From assembly GCA_036260415.1 (NCBI GenBank), contig DASZZX010000383.1:1-7179 (forward strand): DNA of 7,179 bases. Direction: 5' to 3'. The notes beneath the pieces were generated by a model that made no database searches, was not told the DNA's origin, and saw nothing but the letters and a program-made list of their open reading frames with translations. This document shows positions 1 through 5,961 of this stretch, piece after piece. Both the position numbers and the translations under genes were made by a program. The DNA comes from DASZZX01 sp036260415 (GTDB lineage Bacteria > Actinomycetota > Nitriliruptoria > Nitriliruptorales > JAHWKO01). Within the stretch, counting starts at the first letter, position 1, and every line of letters begins with the position of its first letter.

Positions 1-1386
1 CCCGGGGGCCCCGACGCCACCCCCGTGGGCAGCGTGTGGACCTTCCACCTGCGTACAGGGGCGACCTTCCACGACGGGCGGCCGGTCACGGCCGCGGACT
101 TCGTGCGCGGCTGGCAGCGGATCGTGCGGGCAGGGCCCGCCGGCGCGGCGGCGGCGTTCTACCTGCTGGAGCCGGTGAAGGGCTTCACGCAGGCTCAGGG
201 CGGTGGCGATCTGGTGGGCGTCACCGCGGTCGACGACCGCACTCTCCGGGTGGAGCTCACGGCCCCGTTCGCTGACTTCCCCGCGGTGGTGTCCCACCCC
301 GCGTTGGGACCGGTGCCGGCTGAGGCGCTCGACGACCCCGAGGGGTTCGGTCGCCAGCCCATCGGCAACGGCCCCTTCAGGATCTCCGAGCCGTGGCGCA
401 GCGACGAGTCGCAGGGCATCCGACTCGAGGCCTGGGACAGCTACTGGGGGGAGGGCGCCGAGATCGACCACCTCGTGTTCCGGATCTACCGCGGCGAGGC
501 CGCGACCGCGGACGGGTTCGCGGACTTCGTGGAGGGCAAGCTCGACCTCGCCCCCATCCCTGACGGTCGCGTCGACGAGGCCATGTCCGCCTACGGGGCG
601 TCCGAGGACGGCTACACGGGTCCCGGCGTGCTCGACGGGGTCGAGCTGATCAGCGCGTTCTACGGGTTCAACACGCGGCGGCCGCCGTTCGACGACCCGG
701 ACGTGCGGCGGGGTTTGTCGCTGCTGATCGACCGCCACGCGATCGTCGAGGAGGTCCTGCCCGCGGGGCGGGCGGTGGCCCGGTCGCTGGTGCCTCCGGG
801 CATCGCCGGCTACCGGCCGGCCGCCTGTCGGTTCTGCGACCACGACCCTGGGCAGGCTGTGCAACTGCTGGCCGGCCGAGGCATCGGCCCGGAGCGGCCG
901 GTGGAGCTGGTGCTCCACGACGGCGCCGACCACGGCGCTGTGGCCGAGCGGGTGCGGCGCGACGTCGACGCGGCGCTGGGTGCGGGAACCGTGCAGCTGC
1001 AGGCGCTGCCGCAGTCGCAGTGGCTCGAGGCGATCCGCTCGGGGACGGCGGGGTTCTTCCTGTCCGGCTGGCTGGCGGAGTACCCGTCGCCCGACGCGTT
1101 CCTGCACCGGCTGTTCCACCCTGCACGCATCGGCTCCGACAACCTGACCATGTACGACAACCCGGAGGTCGCGGCGCTGCTGGAACGGGCTCGCGGTGAG
1201 CTCGACGGGGATGTGCGCTCGGACCTGTACCGTCAGGCCGAGAGCAGGGTGCTCGACGACGTGGCGGTCGCGCCGCTGTTCTTCTACCGGCACGCCCGCG
1301 TGGTGGCGCAGCGGGTGCGCGGCTTCCGTCTCGACCCGATGGGCGGCGTCGACATGACCGAGGTCCGCCTGACCAGCGTGGACTGA
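1..1386 (+). CDS. Family 5 ABC transporter solute-binding protein, 5'-partial
   Basis: This is the substrate-capturing component of an ABC importer of the oligopeptide/dipeptide/nickel class (SBP_bac_5), acting outside the membrane. The frame is open from base 1, so the start lies upstream. The GTG at 25 is internal: family members have a signal peptide and roughly 60-80 residues before the segment seen here. The family hallmark stands at the visible N-terminus: WTFHLRTGATFHDGRPVTAADF (first half at bases 37-78), the usual 'W-x-FxLRxGxxFHDGxPVTAxDF' signature. Further family features are the IGNGPFRI segment (about base 361), FNTRRPPFDDPDVRRGLSLLIDR (about 667-732), WLAEYPSPDAFLHRLF near 1070, and a C-terminal APLFFYRHARVV. 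The family level is secure; the ligand cannot be deduced. No transporter membrane gene is visible. The next gene starts 5 bases downstream, so the two are probably co-transcribed. Confidence 0.9.
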   Translation, partial: PGGPDATPVGSVWTFHLRTGATFHDGRPVTAADFVRGWQRIVRAGPAGAAAAFYLLEPVKGFTQAQGGGDLVGVTAVDDRTLRVELTAPFADFPAVVSHPALGPVPAEALDDPEGFGRQPIGNGPFRISEPWRSDESQGIRLEAWDSYWGEGAEIDHLVFRIYRGEAATADGFADFVEGKLDLAPIPDGRVDEAMSAYGASEDGYTGPGVLDGVELISAFYGFNTRRPPFDDPDVRRGLSLLIDRHAIVEEVLPAGRAVARSLVPPGIAGYRPAACRFCDHDPGQAVQLLAGRGIGPERPVELVLHDGADHGAVAERVRRDVDAALGAGTVQLQALPQSQWLEAIRSGTAGFFLSGWLAEYPSPDAFLHRLFHPARIGSDNLTMYDNPEVAALLERARGELDGDVRSDLYRQAESRVLDDVAVAPLFFYRHARVVAQRVRGFRLDPMGGVDMTEVRLTSVD

Positions 1387-1391
1387 CCGGG

Positions 1392-2963
1392 GTGCGGCGA
1401 CCCTGCGTGTCGGCCGCGGCGATCGCGCTGCTGACCGCCTGCGCGGCGAGCCCCGTGGACCGAGCACGGCCGCCGGCCGACACTGATCCGCCCGTCCACC
1501 GTTCGTCCCCGGCGCCCCGTGTGGAGGCGGACACCGCGACCCCGGCAGAGGGTGCGCCGTCGGGGACGGTGCGGGGCGCGTACCCGGAGGAACCGGGTGT
1601 GTGGCATCCGGCTCTCGGAGAGCAGCCCGCCGCCATCGACCTAGCCGCGCTGTGGGGGCTGCCCCTGTACCGCGTCGACGGTGACGGTCAGCTGCGTCCC
1701 GGCCTGGTCGACAGCGCGCGGGTGCTCCCAGGTCGGCAAGGCCCGTGGGAGGTGGAGCTGGAGCTGCGGGCGGGGCGCTGGACCGACGGGGCACCGGTCG
1801 TCGCCGACGACCTCGTAGCCACGTTCGCGGCTCTGCGCGCCGTGGGTGGGAGGCACCTGGGGACGCTCCGGGCGGTCACCGCGACGGGGAGGCACCGGGT
1901 CGTCCTCGCTTTCGAGCGCCCCGACGGGCGGTGGCCGCACCTGCTGGCGGAAGAGCTGGCGGTGTTGCCGGCCCACGTCCTGCAGGAGCGAGGGCTAGAG
2001 GCGTACCGGTCAGGGGCGCCGGTGAGCGGGGGGCCGTTCCGGCTGGCCTCGTACGAGCCGGGACTGCGGGCCGTGTTCGTCGCGCACCGGCAAGGTCCGC
2101 TCGGCCCCCCCGGTGTGGAGCGCGTCGAGGTCTACTTCACGCCGTCGTACGAGACCGCGCTCGGTCTGCTGCAGGAGCGGCGCGTCGAGGTCGCCCTGGG
2201 CTACCTGGCCCTGAACCCCATCGAGCGGGCCGAGCGGCTGGACGACGTGCGTGCCGCCGCCCCGCTGGGTGGCACGTGGACGCTGTTGCGCTGGCGCGAC
2301 GGCGGCACGGTCGGGGCGGACGCCCCCCGGCGACACTCGGCCCGCGACGTGATCGACGTGGGCGAGCTGGTGGAGGGACTCCTCGGCGGGGCAGGAGCGC
2401 CACAGACCTCCACCGTGCCGGGAGTGGCCGGCCCGTGGCAGCCGGTGGACGCACCGGCGGCGGCGCTCGACGGTGTGGCGGTCGACCTCCTGCTACCCGC
2501 CGTGGAGGAGGCGCTGGGCGCCACCGCCCGGGTGCTGCAGCGCCACCTCCGCGGCGCCGGCGCGGAGGTCGCGTTGGTGCGTCTGGACGCTGATGACGTC
2601 GCACGACGTGCCCCGACCGAGGGCGATGGCGCGCTGGTGGTGCGGCGGGACGGGCCACGTCCGTCGCTGTTGGCGCGCGCCCCGCCGGGTGCGACACCCG
2701 AGACGCTGGCGGTCCTGGAGGCGGCCGACGCTGCGGGCACGGCAACCTCGGACGCGATGGCGCGGGCGCAGCAGCAGCTGCACGACGCCGCCTGGGAACG
2801 GCCGCTGTACCGCATCGCGGTGGCGCACGCGTGGCACGAACGGCTGCTGGGCGTGGCGCCGTCGGCCTGGCCGGGCCTTGCGCTCTGGGACGTCGGCCGG
2901 TGGCGGTGGGGCCCGGGCGGTGCCCCGCCGCAGCAGCCCACGGTGCAGGACGGTGACGGCTGA
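1392..2963 (+). CDS. Divergent family 5 solute-binding lipoprotein
   Basis: A second extracytoplasmic binding protein of the SBP_bac_5 type, 523 residues, a usual family length. It starts at GTG 1392, five bases after the upstream stop. I chose this start because it gives a lipoprotein signal: Arg2-Arg3, a short hydrophobic stretch, then lipobox L14-T15-A16-C17, predicting lipid attachment at Cys17. A Pro/Ala/Thr-rich linker of about 35 residues follows. The body keeps the fold's landmarks: GVWHP near the start, LYRVDGDGQLRPGLVDS, the hallmark in degenerate form WTDGAPVVADDLVATFAAL (about residues 130-148), SGGPFRLASYEPG, and a C-terminal ERPLYRIAVAHAWHERLLG. The 'FHDG' of typical members is replaced by 'WTDG'. 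No strong Shine-Dalgarno precedes the start, consistent with translational coupling. Two unlike binding proteins in a row suggest separate ligands for one importer or a diverged duplicate. The ligand is unknown. Confidence 0.85.
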   Translation: MRRPCVSAAAIALLTACAASPVDRARPPADTDPPVHRSSPAPRVEADTATPAEGAPSGTVRGAYPEEPGVWHPALGEQPAAIDLAALWGLPLYRVDGDGQLRPGLVDSARVLPGRQGPWEVELELRAGRWTDGAPVVADDLVATFAALRAVGGRHLGTLRAVTATGRHRVVLAFERPDGRWPHLLAEELAVLPAHVLQERGLEAYRSGAPVSGGPFRLASYEPGLRAVFVAHRQGPLGPPGVERVEVYFTPSYETALGLLQERRVEVALGYLALNPIERAERLDDVRAAAPLGGTWTLLRWRDGGTVGADAPRRHSARDVIDVGELVEGLLGGAGAPQTSTVPGVAGPWQPVDAPAAALDGVAVDLLLPAVEEALGATARVLQRHLRGAGAEVALVRLDADDVARRAPTEGDGALVVRRDGPRPSLLARAPPGATPETLAVLEAADAAGTATSDAMARAQQQLHDAAWERPLYRIAVAHAWHERLLGVAPSAWPGLALWDVGRWRWGPGGAPPQQPTVQDGDG

Positions 2964-2999
2964 CCGCTCGCCTGGGCCGCGCGGGGCGGGGTACGCTGC

Positions 3000-3013
3000 A
3001 CCCGCCGGCGGGT
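3000..3013. repeat. 14-bp perfect palindrome upstream of tRNA-Leu
   Basis: ACCCGCC followed directly by its reverse complement GGCGGGT, 16 bases before the tRNA and 37 bases after the solute-binding protein stop. It has no spacer and no T tract, so it is a poor terminator hairpin. A TACGCT hexamer at 2992-2997 resembles an actinobacterial -10 box for the tRNA, but I see no matching -35. The palindrome could be chance in such GC-rich DNA. Confidence 0.3.
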
Positions 3014-3028
3014 CGCTCCGGCACCCAA

Positions 3029-3112
3029 GCGAGAGTGGCGGAACAGGCAGACGCGCACGGTTGAGGGCCGTGTGGCCGAGAGGCCATGGGGGTTCAAGTC
3101 CCCCCTCTCGCA
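3029..3112 (+). tRNA. tRNA-Leu (anticodon GAG)
   Basis: Folds as a complete class II tRNA. The acceptor stem GCGAGAG (3029-3035) pairs fully with CTCTCGC (3105-3111), with discriminator A at 3112, as expected for leucine. The D arm runs from 3038 to 3055. The anticodon stem CACGG/CCGTG encloses loop TTGAGGG, giving anticodon GAG for CUC/CUU codons. The long variable arm is TGGCC-GAGA-GGCCA, typical of tRNA-Leu. The T arm is GGGGG-TTCAAGT-CCCCC (3088-3104). CCA is not encoded. Its 3' end is repeated in degraded form at 6751-6792, so this gene was the probable insertion target of the island to its right. Confidence 0.96.
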
Positions 3113-3125
3113 CTTTGGCAGCTAG
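3084..3125. repeat. Putative attL: tRNA-Leu 3' end repeat, left copy
   Basis: The tRNA 3' segment (end of variable arm, T arm, acceptor strand) and the bases just after it align with 6751-6792. Shared blocks are CCATGG, GGTT, AAGTCC, CTCTCGC and TGGCAGCT (3116-3123 against 6782-6789), with a few substitutions and short indels. Tyrosine integrases commonly use tRNA 3' ends as targets and leave such repeats at both ends of the insert. The call as attL is an inference from position and the integrase relics next to it. Confidence 0.6.
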
Positions 3126-3136
3126 ACCCCTCTAGC
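3121..3136. terminator. Small hairpin just after tRNA-Leu
   Basis: GCTAGA-CCCC-TCTAGC forms a perfect 6-bp stem with a 4-base loop, 8 bases after the tRNA. It could help stop or process the tRNA transcript. There is no following T run, and the hairpin is not kept at the right-hand repeat, so the terminator call is weak. Confidence 0.3.
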
Positions 3137-3199
3137 ACCGCGAATAACGCAGAATCGCCGAAAGCGCCTCCGCCCTCGCCGGTAGCGTTCTTCGTGCCC

Positions 3200-3221
3200 G
3201 TGACACCATGGTGACACCATC
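3200..3221. repeat. 11-bp tandem repeat pair (site A)
   Basis: Two head-to-tail copies of GTGACACCATS (3200-3210 and 3211-3221). The pair and its flanks (3197-3223) match 6588-6614 at 25 of 27 positions by my count. Paired direct repeats one helical turn apart resemble arm-type integrase sites such as those of mycobacteriophage L5; that role is inferred. The surrounding non-coding stretch 3137-3310 shows no gene. Confidence 0.6.
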
Positions 3222-3310
3222 AGTTGCGGATGAGGCCTCGGCCGGAGCCTCGTCCCGCGTACGGTTGGGATTCGCGGTTGGACCGTGGACCGCGACGGGG
3301 GTTGCGCTCG

Positions 3311-3560
3311 TCAGTCCGCGAAGATCGCTGCCGCGGTGATCTCGGCGGCGGCAGCGTCGTCGCCTTCGAGTGCGTGGGCGTAGATCTGCATGGTGATGGC
3401 GGGGTCGGCGTGGCCGATCCGTTCGCTGACGACCTTGACCGGGACGCCTGCACGCAGCGCGAGGGTGGCCCAGGTGTGTCGGAGGCCGTGCACGCCGATC
3501 CGTGGCAGGGCGACCGCGTCGACGCGACGGGTGAACATCTTGGAGGCGCGCTTCGGGGGG
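3311..3560. repeat. 250-bp direct repeat, left copy (integrase C-terminus)
   Basis: Aligns without gaps to 4462-4711 (constant offset 1151), with about 13 mismatches by my count, roughly 95% identity. It covers the integrase C-terminus. Homology stops abruptly at the run of G at 3555-3561, the deletion junction of the left copy. The two copies flank hicBA in direct orientation. Confidence 0.85.
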
Positions 3561-3885
3561 GTCGGCCACGTTGCGCGGGACGTAGCCGCGTTCGACCGCG
3601 GCCTCGAGCGCGACGTGCAGGCAGCCGTGGACGTTGCGGACGCTCTTGGCCTTCAGCCCGTCGTTGAGCTCTGGCAAGCACCCGTCGACCTGGCAGGTGC
3701 GTCCGTCGGTGCGGCAGACGCCGCGGCGCTTGCCGTTGGTCCCGAGCCCGCGGTACAGGCTCGAGGACATCGAGCACCAGCCGGTCGCAGGTGAGCCCCG
3801 GCAGGGTGAGCTGTTCGAGGCGGACGCCGCCGATGCGGGGGACGGTGTAGCACTCGATCGACTGGCGGCGGTCCGGGTGGGTACC
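3311..3885 (-). pseudogene. Tyrosine integrase pseudogene, left copy (internal deletion, frameshifts)
   Basis: Remnant of a phage/island site-specific recombinase, read from about 3885 down to the stop at 3311. It falls in three frames. The first has TVPRIGGVRLEQLT (core-binding domain). A frameshift near 3765 leads to SLYRGLGTNGKRR and AKSVRNVHGCLHVALEAAV, ending ERGYVPRNVADPP. A further switch near 3555 gives MFTRRVDAVALPRIGVHGLRHTWAT through ITMQIYAHALEG (bases 3538-3311). The final part carries the catalytic HGLRH motif, the GHAD histidine and the nucleophile Tyr of MQIYAH. The middle, with the first catalytic Arg and Lys, is missing: the fusion joins the PP of VADPP to the PPK before SASQMFTRR in the other copy. 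The N-terminal arm-binding part is also absent, because hicB begins at 3895. It cannot make a working recombinase. Confidence 0.85.
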
Positions 3886-3894
3886 GTTGCCCAC

Positions 3895-4122
3895 ATGACC
3901 GAGTCACTGCGCTTGACGATCGTCTATGAGGACGGGGAGGACGGCTGGGTCGTTGCGTCCATCCCCGAGGTCCCCGGTGCGCACAGCCAGGGCAAGACCC
4001 GGGCTGAGGCGCGCGCGAACGTCATCGATGCGCTGCGTGGTCTCCTCGAGCTCCGCTTCGGAGAGCACGCGAGCGCCGAGGCGGCTGACAGCGAGTCGCT
4101 CGAGCTCGTCATCGGCGGGTGA
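3895..4122 (+). CDS. hicB: HicB-type antitoxin
   Basis: 75-residue antitoxin of a type II HicBA module. It has the partly degraded RNase H-like HicB fold: an N-terminal beta strand LRLTIVYEDGEDGWVVASIP, then EVPGAHSQGKTRAEARANV, the classic 'P-x-xPGxxSqGxTxeEAxxN' signature (residues 23-42), and a helix VIDALRGLLELR. A short acidic tail follows, with no separate DNA-binding domain. HicB neutralises HicA by covering its active site. I chose ATG 3895 because the fold begins a few residues later; the same frame is open further upstream, but that DNA belongs to the broken integrase on the other strand. The ribosome site is weak. The stop overlaps the hicA start by four bases (GTGA), so the two are translationally coupled. 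Confidence 0.88.
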   Translation: MTESLRLTIVYEDGEDGWVVASIPEVPGAHSQGKTRAEARANVIDALRGLLELRFGEHASAEAADSESLELVIGG

Positions 4123-4313
4123 AGCGTCGGGACCTCGAGCGGCACCTTCGAGCTCAGGGCGCGCGGCTGTTGCGTGAGGGTGGGAAGCACAGCTTCTGGG
4201 GTTTCGACGCGGAGCGTTCGACGGCCGTACCCCGCCACCGTGAGATCGACTTCGGTCTCGCGCGCAAGATCTGCCGAGACCTCGGGATCCCGCCGCCGAC
4301 CGGTTCACGCTGA
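4119..4313 (+). CDS. hicA: HicA-type mRNA interferase toxin
   Basis: 64-residue toxin of the HicA family, a dsRBD-like fold that cleaves mRNA. Visible features are KRRDLERHLRAQGARLLREGGKHSFW with the catalytic His24 in the G-G-K-H motif, a beta strand ending in VPRHREI (the family's 'VPRHxEI'), and the closing helix LARKICRDLGIPPP. The GTG start at 4119 overlaps the hicB stop (GTGA). Order hicB-hicA with overlap is one of the two known arrangements. The reading frame and active site look intact, unlike the integrases on either side, which suggests continuing selection as an addiction module. The host target and any effect on phage are not visible from sequence. Confidence 0.88.
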   Translation: MKRRDLERHLRAQGARLLREGGKHSFWGFDAERSTAVPRHREIDFGLARKICRDLGIPPPTGSR

Positions 4314-4352
4314 CTCGACAGGTCGACAGAGCGCTCTCACATCGGGCACTCC

Positions 4353-4374
4353 GTGGACCCGGTGTGGACCCGAA
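4353..4374. repeat. 11-bp tandem repeat pair (site B)
   Basis: GTGGACCCGGT followed by GTGGACCCGAA, the same 11-bp period as sites A and C with a related unit. It lies 80 bases before the 17-bp repeat at 4433 and 109 bases before the right integrase stop; site A lies 111 bases before the left integrase stop. Apart from this pair and the 17-bp repeat, the 148-bp gap after hicA shows no gene. Confidence 0.55.
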
Positions 4375-4432
4375 CCGCGCTGCAAAGGGGGGTGGGGTAG
4401 CACGCGGTGTAACGACACGGACGTGGTTTTTG

Positions 4433-4449
4433 CAGGTCAGCGGCACAGT
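4433..4449. repeat. 17-bp repeat CAGGTCAGCGGCACAGT, left copy
   Basis: Identical to 6671-6687 on the same strand. Weaker similarity continues leftward through CACGGA and a T run (4416-4432 against 6653-6670). It sits 12 bases from the 3' end of the right integrase, a usual place for an attachment core. This copy could be attL of an inner element, with 6671 as its attR. Confidence 0.65.
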
Positions 4450-4461
4450 AGGGTGTGCCCA

Positions 4462-4711
4462 TCAGTCCCCGAAGATCGCCGCCGCGGTGATCTCGGCTGC
4501 GGCAGCGTCGTCGCCTTCGAGTGCGTGGGCGTAGATCTGCATGGTGATGGCGGGGTCGGCGTGGCCGATCCGTTCGCTGACGACCTTGACCGGGACGCCT
4601 GCGCGCAGGGCGAGGGTGGCCCAGGTGTGGCGGAGCCCGTGGACCCCGATCCGTGGCAGGGCGACCGCGTCGACGCGACGGGTGAACATCTGCGAGGCGC
4701 TCTTTGGGGGG
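4462..4711. repeat. 250-bp direct repeat, right copy (integrase C-terminus)
   Basis: Ungapped partner of 3311-3560, about 95% identical. It encodes the same integrase C-terminus, with stop codons at matching places. Its continuation past 4711 is intact integrase coding sequence, whereas the left copy has a deletion there. Confidence 0.85.
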
Positions 4712-5157
4712 ATCGCGGTTCCGTCGGGGCGGGTGAACACGAGGTCACGGTCGCGGTCGTGGGTGGACCAGGCGGGGCCGGCGGCGAGCCGTTCGGCGGC
4801 CTGGCGTGTGCGGTGTTCGCGCAGGATGGCGACGGTCCGAGCGTCCAGGGCGACGGTGCGTTCGCTTTCGTTGCTCTTGGCGTCGTCCTGCCACACGACG
4901 ACACCGTCGGCAACGGTCACGGTTTCGCGGATGGTGAGCCGGGTGTCGTCGAGGTCGAGGTCCGTCCAGCGCAGCGCGAGGGTCTCGGCGCGCCGCAGCC
5001 CGGTGGTGGTGATGAGGAACCACAGCGCCTACAGCCGGTCGCCCACGTCGCGGCATTGGTCGAGGAAGGCAACGAGCTGGTCGCGGGTCCAGCACTTGTC
5101 GCGAGCGTTGCGGGACGGGGCCCGGCTGCCTTGAGCGGGTTGGCGAGATCGGCAACC
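4462..5157 (-). pseudogene. Tyrosine integrase pseudogene, right copy (stop, frameshift, 5' truncation)
   Basis: Read from 5157 down to the stop at 4462. It opens at VADLANPLKAAGPRPATLA (frame of 5156-5100), shifts frame near 5100-5125 to RDKCWTRDQLVAFLDQCRDVGDRL, meets TAG (complement of 5029-5031), then continues in the same frame as ALWFLITTTGLRRAETLALRW. After that it is open to the end: DDAKSNESERTVALDARTV, VFTRPDGTAIPPKSASQ, MFTRRVDAV, HGLRHTWAT, GHADPAITMQIYAHAL. The full R-K-HxxR-H-Y catalytic set is visible. The N-terminal and core-binding domains are gone, cut at about 5157 where a repressor fragment on the other strand begins. The TAG sits where relatives usually have Tyr (DRLYALW), so TAC to TAG is the simplest event. 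The segment from 4920 is open without stops but unlikely to be active alone. Confidence 0.87.
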
Positions 5158-5328
5158 GTCGCCAACCTCTGCGTACTCAAGAACGACCGGGCTCGCGCAA
5201 TCCGGTTCTCGACCCTCATCGCGATCTGCGAGGCGCTGAACTGCCAGCCTGGCGATCTCCTCTCTGTGGTGTCCGCAGGCATGGACCAAGCAGGCGGCGC
5301 CGCAGTCGCCGTCCAAGCCGGCAACTGA
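5158..5328 (+). pseudogene. Cro/CI-type HTH repressor fragment (5' truncated)
   Basis: The last part of a small XRE-family regulator of the HTH_26 type. The text TVANLCVLKNDRARAIRF, then STLIAICEALNCQPGDLL, corresponds to the family's recognition helix region and closing 'TLxxICxALxCqPGDLL' signature. About 25 further residues lead to the stop at 5326-5328. The first helices of the DNA-binding fold are missing: left of about 5157 the sequence turns into antisense integrase. The same frame stays open far to the left, but that is only GC-rich antisense of the integrase. TTG codons at 5131 and 5140 could start a chimeric protein, but it would lack helix 1. Probably a dead relic of the island's own immunity or control gene. 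Confidence 0.65.
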
Positions 5329-5495
5329 TTGGAACCGCCGATCGTTGACGGGTCGACGGCGACGGACCCTGGGCGATACACGTCGCCTACTTGGCCACTC
5401 CGCTTGGCGCCAGCAGCAGCTGGCGACCGTCACACTCCTTAGCATCATCCGGCCTCTAACCGTCCGAGGGCATGGATGGCTAATGGCTCGTGGGA

Positions 5496-5530
5496 GCGCA
5501 CAAGGCACGCACACGCACGGGGTCGTGCGC
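5496..5530. repeat. Partial RCRCACAA site cluster
   Basis: GCGCACAA (5496-5503) and ACGCACAC (5507-5514) are spaced 11 bp start to start, followed by an inverted, imperfect TCGTGCGC (5523-5530). The arrangement echoes the fuller cluster at 5605. A CGCACG-GGGT-CGTGCG hairpin (5514-5529) overlaps it. It is less regular than the second cluster and may be a weaker or decayed version. Confidence 0.45.
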
Positions 5531-5604
5531 TCAGCGCAACGCGGGAAATCGCGCTCTAGGCCGCCGACGAGGGCGAAATACGTCTCGGGCGGTACCTACC
5601 GCTA

Positions 5605-5648
5605 GCGCACAAGGCGCGCACAAACGCTCTTGTGCGTGATTTGTGTGC
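5605..5648. promoter_or_regulatory. Four-site dyad operator (RCRCACAA, 11-bp phasing)
   Basis: Two direct sites GCGCACAA at 5605-5612 and 5616-5623, then two inverted sites TTGTGCGT at 5630-5637 and TTGTGTGC at 5641-5648. Within each pair the starts are exactly 11 bp apart, one helical turn, and the pairs face each other across 6 bp. This symmetry favours cooperative binding by a dimeric or tetrameric protein on one DNA face. The cluster ends 82 bp before the AlpA/excisionase-like gene, whose product, or the lost XRE repressor, is a candidate ligand. A replication-origin iteron role is an alternative. Confidence 0.55.
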
Positions 5649-5730
5649 TGCATCCGGACCCTCGGAAGCCCGGCCCGCAGGAGGGCAAGCCGTCCGATGC
5701 GACCGGGGTCGAGTCGAGGAGGAATACACC

Positions 5731-5961
5731 ATGACGTTCGCAGACCTTGCAGAGGCCGACAGACTGCCCCTCACGCTCACCGTCGAGGAGGCGGGCGAGT
5801 TGCTCGGCCTCAGCCGCAGCAGCGCCTACCGGGCCGCGGCTCGAGGCGAGATCCCGACCATCCGGCTGGGCCGGCGCCTGGTCGTCCCATCTGCGAAGCT
5901 CCTAGCTCTGGTCGGGATCGAGCCCAGCGGGCGGGACACAGACGAGGGGGCTGACCGGTGA
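5731..5961 (+). CDS. AlpA/excisionase-like HTH DNA-binding protein
   Basis: 76-residue protein of the small winged-HTH family shared by AlpA regulators and recombination directionality factors (HTH_17, 'excisionase family'). The core is residues 16-61: LTVEEAGELLGLSRSSAYRAAARGEIPTIRLGRRLVVPSAKLLAL. Helix-turn-helix VEEAGELLGLSRSSAYRAA is followed by the G-x-IPxIRLGRRLxVP wing typical of the group. Such proteins bend DNA at attachment sites to drive excision, or activate integrase genes. ATG 5731 is chosen because GAGGAGGA (5716-5723) stands 7 bases before it; the same frame is open upstream without a ribosome site. In intact actinobacterial islands this gene often sits next to the integrase. 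Here both integrases are broken and lie on the other strand to the left. The frame itself looks intact. Confidence 0.8.
   Translation: MTFADLAEADRLPLTLTVEEAGELLGLSRSSAYRAAARGEIPTIRLGRRLVVPSAKLLALVGIEPSGRDTDEGADR

Larger units (their letters stand above)
5329..5730. other. Non-coding regulatory stretch of the island
   Basis: About 400 bases with no convincing gene on either strand. The open frames here lack recognisable motifs and coding-like character. The right half contains two clusters of RCRCACAA sites (5496-5530 and 5605-5648). The final 15 bases hold a clear Shine-Dalgarno, GAGGAGGA at 5716-5723, for the HTH gene at 5731. Likely the control region, or possibly a former replication or transfer origin, of the element. 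Confidence 0.5.

Noticed and set aside
668..1636. 322-residue open frame on the - strand
   Set aside because: Antisense to the two solute-binding protein genes, with low-complexity Arg/Pro/Ala content and no motif. A typical GC-rich shadow.
2137..3097. Two long - strand open frames of about 300 residues
   Set aside because: Both lie opposite the well-supported solute-binding lipoprotein, are Arg/Pro/Ser/Ala-rich, and one runs through the tRNA.
3224..3667. 147-residue + strand open frame left of hicB
   Set aside because: Antisense to the integrase remnant, with no family resemblance.
4174..5328. 384-residue + strand open frame
   Set aside because: It overlaps hicA out of frame, then is antisense to the integrase. 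Only the last part, from about 5158, resembles a protein family.
5345..5605. 86-residue + strand open frame in the island gap
   Set aside because: No recognisable motif or good ribosome site, and it covers the first RCRCACAA cluster. I treat the stretch as non-coding.
5496..5648. Repeat clusters as a CRISPR array
   Set aside because: The units are 8 bp with 3-bp gaps and inverted orientation. There are no spacer-length gaps and no cas genes.
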